Notes under the pieces: generated by a model
Databases searched by the model: none
Told to the model about the DNA's origin: nothing
Seen by the model: only the letters and a program-made list of their open reading frames with translations
Part shown: positions 44,381 to 53,253 of the stretch, piece after piece
How positions within the stretch are numbered: the first letter of the stretch is position 1
How the letters are laid out: each line of letters opens with the position of its first letter
Position numbers and translations under genes: made by a program
Source of the DNA: Actinomyces oris
GTDB lineage: Bacteria > Actinomycetota > Actinomycetes > Actinomycetales > Actinomycetaceae
DNA length: 64,000 nt
Assembly (NCBI RefSeq): GCF_001937445.1
Contig: NZ_MSKS01000001.1
Location: forward strand, 62,001-126,000
Reading direction: 5' to 3'

Positions 44381-45310
44381 GTGAGCACCAAGAGCGCCCC
44401 CGTGCGGCGCCGTCGGGCGAGCTGGAGGCAGTGGGGCCCGGGCCTCCTGCTCATCTCGCCCTCGATCATCCTCGTCGGCGTCTTCGTCTACGGGATGATC
44501 GGCATCAACATCAACACCTCCCTGCTGGACATGCACACCGCCGGCCAGGTCTCCGGACGCAGGGGGACCACCGTCGTCGGGCTGAGCAACTTCACGACCC
44601 TGTTCGGCAACCCGGACTTCCGCCACTCCTTCATCAACCTCATCCTGTTCACCGTCACCTTCCTGGCCGGCACCCTCGTGGTCGGCTTCCTGTGGGCATG
44701 GCTCCTGGACCGCCCCATCAAGGGGGAGGGGATCTTCCGCTCCATCTTCCTGTTCCCCATGGCCGTGTCCTTCGTGGCCTCGGGCGTGGTGTGGCGGTGG
44801 CTGCTGAACTCCGCGCAGGGGGAGAGCGCCTCCGGGCTCAACCGCCTGTTCGAGATGACCGGCCTGAGGTTCCTGGAGAACTCATGGACCCAGAACACCA
44901 CCTGGGGGATCCTGGCCATCGCGCTGCCGGCCGTGTGGCAGCTGGCCGGATACGTCATGGCGCTCTTCCTGGCCGGCTTCCGCGGCATTCCCGACGACCT
45001 GCGCGAGGCCGCCCGGGTCGACGGCGCCAGCGAGTGGCAGCTCTACAAGTCGATCATCTTCCCCCAGCTGACCCCGATCGCCCTGAGCGCCGTCATCATC
45101 ATCGGACACATGTCCCTGAAGTCCTTCGACCTCATCATGTCGATCACGGACCAGCGCACCTACTCCACCAAGGTCCCGGCCATCGACATGTTCAACTTCA
45201 TGACCGACAACGACTACTCCAACGCCGCCGCCGTCGGCACGATCCTGCTGGTCCTGGTCGCCGTCGCCGTCATCCCCTACCTCATCCACGACGCCAAGGG
45301 CAGGAGGTGA
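44381..45310 (+). CDS. Sugar ABC transporter permease (MalF/LacF type)
   Basis: A 309-residue inner-membrane permease with six hydrophobic segments and the ATPase-contact EAA loop EAARVDGASEWQLYKSIIFPQL. The GTG at 44381 follows AGGAG at 6 nt. It lies 143 bp after the binding-protein gene and 6 bp before the second permease. The heterodimer with that protein forms the channel. Confidence 0.92.
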   Translation: MSTKSAPVRRRRASWRQWGPGLLLISPSIILVGVFVYGMIGININTSLLDMHTAGQVSGRRGTTVVGLSNFTTLFGNPDFRHSFINLILFTVTFLAGTLVVGFLWAWLLDRPIKGEGIFRSIFLFPMAVSFVASGVVWRWLLNSAQGESASGLNRLFEMTGLRFLENSWTQNTTWGILAIALPAVWQLAGYVMALFLAGFRGIPDDLREAARVDGASEWQLYKSIIFPQLTPIALSAVIIIGHMSLKSFDLIMSITDQRTYSTKVPAIDMFNFMTDNDYSNAAAVGTILLVLVAVAVIPYLIHDAKGRR

Positions 45311-45316
45311 GCGGCG

Positions 45317-46171
<855 letters not shown>

Positions 46172-46220
46172 GACCGGCCCGGACCGCTCGCCCCGCGTCC
46201 TACGCTGCCGCCTGCTCTCG

Positions 46221-46260
46221 CATCCGGCTGCCGCCCCGGCTTGGGGACGGCAGCCGGATG
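46221..46260 (+). terminator. Terminator hairpin after the ABC importer
   Basis: Perfect 13-bp arms (46221-46233 and 46248-46260) with a 14-nt loop lie 49 nt after the last permease stop and just before the next start codon. No T-run. Confidence 0.6.
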
Positions 46261-46275
46261 TGATGTGATCGGGGC

Positions 46276-46566
46276 ATGGCACGTCGCAGATCCAAGCGCC
46301 CCTACGGGCAGGGGCACATCCCCTTGAGCATGGACCGTCTCGCCTCCGTGCCGCGCACCCAGACCGGCCCCGGCGGCGCCGACTTCACCGTGCGCCACCT
46401 GCGTGGCGGGGACAAGTCCTACACCTGTCCCGGCTGCCACCGCGTCATCCCGGCCGGCACCGCGCACGTGGTGGCTTGGAGCAATGAGTCCCTCTTCGGA
46501 GCCGACCGCGGACTGGAGGAGCGGCGTCACTGGCACACCTCATGCTGGGAGCGGCGCCTCTGGTAG
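46276..46566 (+). CDS. Small conserved actinobacterial protein with Zn-ribbon-like cysteines
   Basis: A 96-residue basic protein with YTCPGCHRVIPAGTAHVVAW and a C-terminal RRHWHTSCW segment. The Cys/His pattern (CPGC and HWHTSC) suggests a single bound zinc. Similar small proteins in actinobacteria are often labelled ATP/GTP-binding, without experimental basis that I know of. It stands alone between the ABC importer terminator and a convergent gene pair. Function unknown. Confidence 0.7.
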   Translation: MARRRSKRPYGQGHIPLSMDRLASVPRTQTGPGGADFTVRHLRGGDKSYTCPGCHRVIPAGTAHVVAWSNESLFGADRGLEERRHWHTSCWERRLW

Positions 46567-46609
46567 AGCCCGACGCCGGCGGGAGACGGCGGGGCAGCGG
46601 GGCTGAGAG

Positions 46610-47101
46610 TCACACGAGCGGTTCTTCGCAGCGCTCCTCCCAGCCCGGCAGCAGGCGGTCCAGCGCGAAGCGCAGCGGCACGATGTCCCCGTCGCGTCCG
46701 CCCTCGCCGATGGTCATCGGCACCGGTTGGCTCTCGGGCCTGACCCCGCGCAGGCGCTGCCCCAGGCTCAGCGGCATCGACAGGACGTAGTAGCTCCCCT
46801 GCGTGTCGATGCCGACCGTCTCGTCGGCCCTCAGGTACCAGCCGCGCAACGGGGTTCGGGCGCTACCGCCCCCGTAGCCGCGCACCCGCAGAGGAATGTC
46901 CTGGAGGCCCTCCTTGCGGGCGACGGTGAGGAAGAGCCCCACGATGCGGGCGGCCCGGGCGTGCTCGGCATCCTGACGCTCCTGGAGCATGCGGGCCCGC
47001 TGCGCGGCCGCACGACGACGCGACGCCGCCCAGTCGCAGTCACCAGAACCGCTAGAGCTGGTGGACTCGGTCTCGGACCGGGCGGCGTCGTCGGCTGTCA
47101 T
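46610..47101 (-). CDS. Conserved hypothetical protein (163 aa)
   Basis: A soluble 163-residue protein with a serine-rich N-terminus, a basic helix (RRRAAAQRARMLQERQDAEHARAA) and a compact C-terminal part (GWYLRADETVGIDTQGSYYVL). I do not recognise a family. It starts 9 bp after the stop of the DivIVA-like coiled-coil gene, so the two are very probably coexpressed and may act together. Confidence 0.7.
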   Translation of the reverse strand: MTADDAARSETESTSSSGSGDCDWAASRRRAAAQRARMLQERQDAEHARAARIVGLFLTVARKEGLQDIPLRVRGYGGGSARTPLRGWYLRADETVGIDTQGSYYVLSMPLSLGQRLRGVRPESQPVPMTIGEGGRDGDIVPLRFALDRLLPGWEERCEEPLV

Positions 47102-47110
47102 GTCAGCGTC

Positions 47111-48739
47111 TCAGCGACGTCCTTTGCCCTGACGGGGGTGGCGGTTGGCAGAGTTGCCGGAGTTACCGGAGCCGTTGGAGCTCTTCCCCGGGGCCGGGAC
47201 GTGCTCGATGCGAGCGGGGCCGCCCTTCTGGGCGTTCTTCGGGGCCGGCTGCTGGCCACTGCCTGAGGCCGCAGCGGCCTTGTTCTCGGCCGGCGCGGGG
47301 GCCGCCGAGGTGGCCGACGGCGCGGAGGAGGCGCTGCCCGAGGCGGCGGAGCGCGGGCTGCCGGCACTGCCGGACGCTGCCGGCCCTGCCGACTCCGCCG
47401 ACTCCGTGGAGGGCGGCTCCGGAGCCGGAGCCGGACTCGACTCCTGAGGCAGGGCTGCGACGTGGTCGGAGAAGGTGGGGGCCTGGGGCAGTGCGCCTCC
47501 CAGGACGCCGCGCATCTCGGTGAGGTAGGCGGCGACCGAGTCGCGCTGGCGCTCAAGCTCCTGGAGCTGGCGGGCGGCCACCTGGGCGGTGACGTCGGCG
47601 TCCGCACGGGCGTCGCTGATGATCTGCTCGGCCTCGATGCGGGCCTGTGCCAGAGTCTCTTCGGCCTGGGAGACGGCCTCCTCCTGGCGCTTGCGGGCCT
47701 CGGCGTCGGTGCGCGCGCGGACCTCCTCGGCCCGGGACAGCGCCTCCTGCAGGCGCTCCTCGGCCTCCTGGGCCTGGATCTGGGCCTGCTCCTGCATCTC
47801 ACGGATGCGCTCGCGCGTGGCCTCGTGGGCGTCGGAGTCCTCCTGGGCGGCCTGCTCGTGGGCCGCTGCGATCTCCAGGGTGGCCTGCTGGCGCAGCTCG
47901 GTGGCCTCCGCGCGGGCCGCGGCCGCCTCGTCGGTGGCCGAGCGACGCAGTGTCTCCGACTCGTTGCGCGCCGAGGTGAGGATCTCCTCGGCCTCGCGCT
48001 TGGCCTTGCCAACGGTCAGCTCGGCCTCCTGCTTGGCTGCGGAGAGGATCTCCTCGGCCTTCGCCGTGGAGGTCTTGTGCAGCTCGTCGGCCTCGGCCGC
48101 GGCCGCCTCGCGGTTGGCGGTGGCGTCGCGCTCGGAGGTGATGGCGATCTCGGCGGCCTGCTTGCGGGCCTGGGACAGGACCAGTGCGGCCTCGCGCTCC
48201 GCGCTGGCTCGCATCTCGGTGACGGCCGCCTCGGATTCGGCGGAGATCTGGGCGGCCTTGCGCGAGGCGGAGGAGACCAGCTCCTGGGCGCGGGCCTCGG
48301 CGTTGGCCAGAGCGGTCGAGGCCTCCCCCTGGGAGCGGGAGCGCAGCTCGCTGGCCTCTCGGCGGGCGTCGGCGAGCAGGGTCGCCGCCTCCGAGGCGCT
48401 GCGCTCGGAGAGGTTCTTGGCGTTGGTCCGGGTCCGGGTCAGCAGGGCGTCGGCCTCGGCGTTGGCCTTGGACAGGACGGAGGCGCTCTGCTCCTCGGCG
48501 CTGCGCAGCAGCTGCTCGATCCGTGAGCCCAGGCCGGCGTAGGTCGGCTTGTCGGACTCCCGCAGCCGGCGCTGAGCATCGGCCAGCTCGCCGGCCAGCG
48601 TCATGGCGCGCTGGTCAAGACTGGCCACCTCGCGACGCGCGTCGGCCAGCTGGCGCGAGAGCTGCTCCAGCTTCCGGTCGACCTGAGCGCGGTCGTAACC
48701 GCGCATCGTGATGGCAAACTCGCTGTATTCCTCAGCCAC
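47111..48739 (-). CDS. DivIVA-like coiled-coil protein
   Basis: A 542-residue protein. The N-terminus (FAITMRGYDRAQVDRKLEQL) matches the DivIVA-type membrane-curvature motif (the GYD-VD pattern). Residues about 20-400 are a nearly unbroken alanine/glutamate-rich coiled coil, and the last 130 residues are a low-complexity alanine/serine/proline tail. Proteins of this form (Scy/FilP/DivIVA relatives) organise polar growth and division in actinobacteria. A GTG start with AGGAGGA upstream was chosen. The partner gene at 46610-47101 follows in the same operon. The precise role is inferred from fold. Confidence 0.82.
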   Translation of the reverse strand: MAEEYSEFAITMRGYDRAQVDRKLEQLSRQLADARREVASLDQRAMTLAGELADAQRRLRESDKPTYAGLGSRIEQLLRSAEEQSASVLSKANAEADALLTRTRTNAKNLSERSASEAATLLADARREASELRSRSQGEASTALANAEARAQELVSSASRKAAQISAESEAAVTEMRASAEREAALVLSQARKQAAEIAITSERDATANREAAAAEADELHKTSTAKAEEILSAAKQEAELTVGKAKREAEEILTSARNESETLRRSATDEAAAARAEATELRQQATLEIAAAHEQAAQEDSDAHEATRERIREMQEQAQIQAQEAEERLQEALSRAEEVRARTDAEARKRQEEAVSQAEETLAQARIEAEQIISDARADADVTAQVAARQLQELERQRDSVAAYLTEMRGVLGGALPQAPTFSDHVAALPQESSPAPAPEPPSTESAESAGPAASGSAGSPRSAASGSASSAPSATSAAPAPAENKAAAASGSGQQPAPKNAQKGGPARIEHVPAPGKSSNGSGNSGNSANRHPRQGKGRR

Positions 48740-48786
48740 GTCGGGTTCCTCCTCCTGGCGAGCCGGGGACGCTCACCACCAGGTCA

Positions 48787-48792
48787 AGCCTA
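48787..48792 (-). promoter_or_regulatory. -10 box candidate (TAGGCT) of the DivIVA-like gene
   Basis: On the minus strand TAGGCT lies 47 nt before the GTG start, giving a normal leader with a Shine-Dalgarno sequence. No clear -35 element. Confidence 0.35.
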
Positions 48793-48890
48793 ACGATTGG
48801 GTGTGATCAGGGCGGTAATCACAAAAGAGTGACCATACTCACAGAAAGCCGGTGGTGGTTCGGTTCCCGACCGAGCAGGAGGAGTCGCGG

Positions 48891-49061
48891 ATGGATGCAC
48901 TGGTGGACTGCTCGGGCGTGTCCGATCTCGTGCGCGCGTTTCTTCGCGCGTTCCCCCGTTTCCGCTTCGAGACCGCAGCGCCGCTCGACGGTGCGGCGAG
49001 GCCCTTTCTGCTGGCGGAATTCCGGGAGATATCGCTTCGCTCAGCGCGTGTCTGGCTGTGA
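48891..49061 (+). CDS. Possible small protein (56 aa), uncertain
   Basis: In the 462-bp gap between two divergent genes a 56-codon reading frame starts with ATG preceded by AGGAGG at 7 nt. The product (MDALVDCSGVSDLVRAFLRA and on) has no recognisable domain or membrane helix, and its codon bias is only moderate. The ribosome binding site is the sole support. The remainder of the gap shows nothing I can name. Confidence 0.3.
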   Translation: MDALVDCSGVSDLVRAFLRAFPRFRFETAAPLDGAARPFLLAEFREISLRSARVWL

Positions 49062-49201
49062 TCTTGCGCCGAGGTCGGTGCGGTCGCGGGGTCCGTCATG
49101 CGATTCTGGTCCTAGGCGGGCGCACGGTGAGCGCTCGCAGCGATACCCGGCTCCGCAGCCGGCCGTCGTCCAACCGTCCGCGAGCATAGGAGATCCGCGT
49201 C

Positions 49202-50995
49202 GTGAGTCGACGTATCTTGAGCGTGGTAGTGACCGTCCTCGGGCTGGTCCTCGTCGCCCTGGCCGTTTGCTCGGCCACCATCTGGAAACCCGGCTCCAAG
49301 GTCGAGGCGAAGTTCGCCTCCGGCCCTTCTCAGCCCTACGTCATCACAGCCCCCGGGGTTCTCAGTGGTGCGGACTCTGACGTCACCGTGACGGCGAGCT
49401 CCTCCGACGGCAAGGACGTCCACCTCTTCGTGGCCAGGGCGGCCGACCTCGACGCCTGGATGAGTCCCGACGCCGACAACGCGCTGCCCTACACGGTGGT
49501 CACCAGTATCGACGCCGATGCCGGAACCCTGTCCTCCAGGGACGAGACCCAGTACTGCCCGCCGGCCAATGCCACTCCCGCTCCTTCCGTGGCGGCCTCC
49601 TCTCACCCCTCAGCCTCCGCGCAGCCCTCAGCCTCCGCGCAGGCCGGCGGCTCGCAGTGCTCGGCGCGCAAGGCCAAGGGCGTGACCGCCTCGGGCTCCG
49701 ACATCTGGCTGGGGGAGAAGACCGGCGGCTCGTCAGTCACCTTCAACACCGGCAAGGACGCCGACCGCGCCATGCTGCCGAGCAAGAGCGTTGACGAGCA
49801 GGTCGTCGTCATGGCCATGACCGACGGCAAGGCCCCGGCTCCCGGCCTAACCATCAGCTGGAAGCGCCAGGTGGAGACGCCCTGGTACTTCTACGGGGGA
49901 CTGGTTCTGGGCAGCCTCTTCGTGCTCGTGGGGGCCTTCCTGTTCTTCATCGACCTCCAGCTGCGCCGCACCGATGTCGATCGGCGCACCCGTTCGGCCG
50001 AGCGGGCGGCCCGCATCGCCAACGCCGACTCGGTCTCCACCGAGGGCATCCCCCAGGTGGACGATCCCGACCGACGGCTGACCCGCCGAGAGCTGCGGGA
50101 CAAGGAGCGCGCCGAGGCCTCGGGCGAGCCCTGGACCGACCCGCGCACCGGGCGCGTCTACCTCGACGGCGTCGAGACGTTCTCCGCCCCCTCGGCAGCT
50201 GAGGCCCTCTCCGCCGACGGCTACGACGACGGCCCCTCAACCGGGCTCAGTGCCGGCTCCGGCAGCGGGTTCGGTGACGGAGCCGCGGCCTCCTACGGTG
50301 AGAGCCACGGCGGGCAGGGCGACCACGCGGTTGCCGGCCTTGCCCGAGGCGCGTCCGTCGTCCCAGGTCTTGATGAGACAGCCACCCGGCAGTACCGGGC
50401 CGCCCGGGAGCCGGAGGGCCTCCAGGACGGTGAGGCGCTGGCCATCACCTCGGATGCTGCCAACACCTCCGACTCGTCGGCTCACTCCAACCCCCCGGCT
50501 CTCAGTGACGACGTCGGCACCGGTGTCGGTGCCGGTCACATGGCCGTGGGCGCGGACCAGGTGGCCGACCAGGGCGCCGACGCCCCGGACCACTCCCGCT
50601 TCGCACCGCCGGAGCACCACACCAGCCACGTGGCGGGCGGTGACGATGCGCAGTCCTTCGAGACCGACACCGCCGAGTTCCAGGACGCGGCCTCCTCGGC
50701 CCCGTCGCAGGACCCCGCCCTCCAGGCGCCGACCGGATTCGCCCAGCCGGAGGTGAGTGACGCGTCGCTGAGCTGGAGTGAGCAGGAGGTCGAGCCGGCG
50801 CGCGGCCCCGCCTTCTCCCCGAGCGGCTTCTTCGGGGACTCCTCTGCGATGTCGACCACCGTGTCGTGGCCCTCCTACTCCGACGGCGTCGAGCTGCCTC
50901 CGCAGGCCGACCCCTCCGTCATCCAGGCCGTTGACGCCGAGCCCCTCAGTGAGCCAGACCCCACCGCGGACCCCGACAACCAGGAGCGCGCATGA
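49202..50995 (+). CDS. Membrane protein with long disordered cytoplasmic tail
   Basis: A 597-residue protein: a transmembrane helix at about residues 5-25, an extracellular domain of about 200 residues with a serine/alanine-rich tandem repeat (PSASAQ twice), a second helix at about 230-255 (LVLGSLFVLVGAFLFFIDLQL) and a charged, low-complexity cytoplasmic tail of over 300 residues. The region RRLTRRELRDKERAEASGEPWTDPRTG is the most conserved-looking. AGGAG lies 8 nt before the GTG. It overlaps the lipoprotein gene that follows by 4 bases. Both may form an envelope complex; the function is unknown. Confidence 0.8.
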   Translation: MSRRILSVVVTVLGLVLVALAVCSATIWKPGSKVEAKFASGPSQPYVITAPGVLSGADSDVTVTASSSDGKDVHLFVARAADLDAWMSPDADNALPYTVVTSIDADAGTLSSRDETQYCPPANATPAPSVAASSHPSASAQPSASAQAGGSQCSARKAKGVTASGSDIWLGEKTGGSSVTFNTGKDADRAMLPSKSVDEQVVVMAMTDGKAPAPGLTISWKRQVETPWYFYGGLVLGSLFVLVGAFLFFIDLQLRRTDVDRRTRSAERAARIANADSVSTEGIPQVDDPDRRLTRRELRDKERAEASGEPWTDPRTGRVYLDGVETFSAPSAAEALSADGYDDGPSTGLSAGSGSGFGDGAAASYGESHGGQGDHAVAGLARGASVVPGLDETATRQYRAAREPEGLQDGEALAITSDAANTSDSSAHSNPPALSDDVGTGVGAGHMAVGADQVADQGADAPDHSRFAPPEHHTSHVAGGDDAQSFETDTAEFQDAASSAPSQDPALQAPTGFAQPEVSDASLSWSEQEVEPARGPAFSPSGFFGDSSAMSTTVSWPSYSDGVELPPQADPSVIQAVDAEPLSEPDPTADPDNQERA

Positions 50996-52041
50996 TGTCC
51001 ACCCGTCGAGCCTTTCTGAGCGCAGGCGGTGCCTCCGCCATCGCCCTGAGCCTGGCCGCCTGCTCGCGGTCTCAGCCCAAGACCGCCCAGACCGTGGCCT
51101 CCGGTACGCCGATCGCCGAGCCCGTCCTCAACGACAAGCAGCTCGCCGAGATCCTCCAGCGCGTCCAGACCGGTCTGGCGGCGGCGGATAAGGAGAAGAA
51201 CGCGGACAAGCTCAAGGAGGTCATGTCCGGTCCGGCGGCGCGGATCCGTGCCGCCGAGTACGCCACCGCCTCCGCCAGCGGGAACGACTCCTTCATCCAC
51301 GCCATGACCACGAAGATCCAGGGAGGGGGAGTGGGGCAGACCGTCGGCTTCCCCCGTAACGCCGCGGTCGCCTCGGAGGGCGACAAGAGCGTCTCGATCA
51401 TCTCCCTGGAGCAGGGCTCGGCCCGGGACCAGTTCAAGGTGTGGGCCTGGGTGCAGGGTTTCGCCGTGCAGGCGAGCATTCCCGTGCTGACCAAGCAGTC
51501 GGCCCAGCACGCCAAGCAGGTGACGGCCGAGTCCACCGGGCTGGTCGCCACCCCCAAGGCGGTTCTCGACTCCTACGTCGATGCGCTCAACCACCCCGAC
51601 GGTGAGAACGGCAAGGCCTTCCCCGACGACAACCTGCGTCAGAAGGTCCAGGCCGCCCGAAGCACCGATCTCAAGTCCCTGGGCGAGGTCACCGTGACGG
51701 CGGTTCCCGGTCAGGACGGGTTCCAGGGCCTGCGGCTGGAGGAGGGGGACGGTGGGGCGCTGGTCTTCACCACCCTGACCTTCACGGTGGTCTACAAGCG
51801 TACCGTTGACGGCTCCGACCTCACCTTGCAGGGTGACGTCGCCGCTCACATGGGTGGTAACCAGAAGATCCTCGGCACCGTGACCGCCACCTACGACTCC
51901 ATGGTGGCCTTCTCCATCCCCAAGAAGGGAAGCAGCGAGAAGGTGACCGTTCTGGGCGCCGAGACGGCGCTCATGAAGGTGGAGCGGGACGACTCCAAGA
52001 CGCCGGCCCCCACGGCTTCGGCGTCGGCCAAGCCGTCCTGA
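50992..52041 (+). CDS. Lipoprotein of unknown function
   Basis: A 349-residue exported protein. The signal peptide has a twin arginine (STRRAFLSAG) and lipobox LAAC with cysteine 24. The mature part has no catalytic motif that I recognise, and two similar-looking halves separated near residue 185 are possible. Its start overlaps the stop of the membrane protein gene upstream (ATGA), so the two are coexpressed and probably interact on the outer face of the membrane. Confidence 0.85.
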   Translation: MMSTRRAFLSAGGASAIALSLAACSRSQPKTAQTVASGTPIAEPVLNDKQLAEILQRVQTGLAAADKEKNADKLKEVMSGPAARIRAAEYATASASGNDSFIHAMTTKIQGGGVGQTVGFPRNAAVASEGDKSVSIISLEQGSARDQFKVWAWVQGFAVQASIPVLTKQSAQHAKQVTAESTGLVATPKAVLDSYVDALNHPDGENGKAFPDDNLRQKVQAARSTDLKSLGEVTVTAVPGQDGFQGLRLEEGDGGALVFTTLTFTVVYKRTVDGSDLTLQGDVAAHMGGNQKILGTVTATYDSMVAFSIPKKGSSEKVTVLGAETALMKVERDDSKTPAPTASASAKPS

Positions 52042-52208
52042 CCGCCTCCGGTCCCCGGCCCGGCTCCGTGACTGCTCGGAGTCGGGCCGCAGGCGCGCCC
52101 AGACCGGTGAGCAGCGTGAGGCCTGCCAACCGCGCCGGCGCCCACGGACACTGAAAGACCCAGACCAATGAAGCAACCGGGCTGCGGCCCGAGGAAGGCA
52201 GAGCTGCC

Positions 52209-53150
52209 ATGAGCATGTTCGGCGCCGTCGACCTGTCCAGTTTCGCCCCCGCCACCAAGCCGGCCGGCTCTACCGGCGCCACCCCGAGCCCCACCGCCGG
52301 GGATCGCCCCTCAGGAGCCTCCGGGTTGCCGGTGCCGCTCGTGGTCGACGTCGATGCCTCCAGCCTGCGCGAGGCCGCCGAGGTTTCGACCCGGGTTCCC
52401 GTCGTCATCATCCTGCACACTCCGCGCAGCCAGGCCAGTACCGACCTCGCCGCCGCGTTGGAGCAGCTCGCCGATCAGTACGCCGGCCGCTTCCAGCTGG
52501 CGCGCGTGAACGTGGATGCCGCCCCCGAAGTCGCTCAGGCCCTTCAGGCTCAGGCCGTCCCCACCGTCGTGGCCCTCATCGCGGGCCAGCCGGTGCCGAT
52601 GTTCCAGGGGACGGTGCCCCAGGAGCAGCTGGGCTCGGTCATCGACCAGCTGCTGGAAGTGGCGGCCGCCAACGGTGTCAACGGCACCATCGCCGTCGAC
52701 GGCGCGGCCGGCGCCGACACTCAGGCAGAGCCTGAGGAGACAGAGGTCGAGCGGGCAGCCCGCGAGGCCATCGAGGCCGGGGACTTCGCCGCCGCCGAGG
52801 AGGTCTACACCCACGCCATCGCCCAGAACCCCGGCGACGACGACCTCAAGGTGGCCCGCAACCAGGTGCGCCTCATGGCCCGCCTGGACGGCCAGGACCC
52901 CCACGAGCTCCTCGCAGCCGCCGACGCCGCGCCCACGGATCTGACCGCGGCCCTGGCCGGTGCCGACGCCGCCCTGGCCCTGGGGGATGTCAACGCCGCC
53001 CTCGGCCGGGCCCTGGAGGCCGTGCGCACCCACGTGGGGGAGGAGCGGGAGACGGCCCGGCTGCGACTGCTCGAGCTCTTCGAGATCATCGGCTCCACCT
53101 CCCCGGAGGTCGCCCAGGCCCGTCGCCGCCTGGCCACCATGCTCTACTGA
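52209..53150 (+). CDS. CnoX/YbbN-like thioredoxin-fold protein with TPR
   Basis: A 313-residue cytoplasmic protein: an N-terminal thioredoxin fold (VPVVIILHTPRSQASTDLAAALEQLA, then VNVDAAPEVAQALQAQAVPTVV) and C-terminal tetratricopeptide-like helices (AREAIEAGDFAAAEEVYTHAI). The thioredoxin active site CxxC is replaced by PRSQ, so it is redox-inactive, as in several YbbN proteins that act as holdases or co-chaperones. A weak GAAGG site precedes the ATG. Confidence 0.85.
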   Translation: MSMFGAVDLSSFAPATKPAGSTGATPSPTAGDRPSGASGLPVPLVVDVDASSLREAAEVSTRVPVVIILHTPRSQASTDLAAALEQLADQYAGRFQLARVNVDAAPEVAQALQAQAVPTVVALIAGQPVPMFQGTVPQEQLGSVIDQLLEVAAANGVNGTIAVDGAAGADTQAEPEETEVERAAREAIEAGDFAAAEEVYTHAIAQNPGDDDLKVARNQVRLMARLDGQDPHELLAAADAAPTDLTAALAGADAALALGDVNAALGRALEAVRTHVGEERETARLRLLELFEIIGSTSPEVAQARRRLATMLY

Positions 53151-53253
53151 TCCTCGGCGGGCCCTGCTGAGGACGTGGCGGCGCCCAGCGCATACGGGAA
53201 AAGGAGTGCCCCTCACCGGTCGTGGTGAGGGGCACTCGCTCATGCCGTGACGA

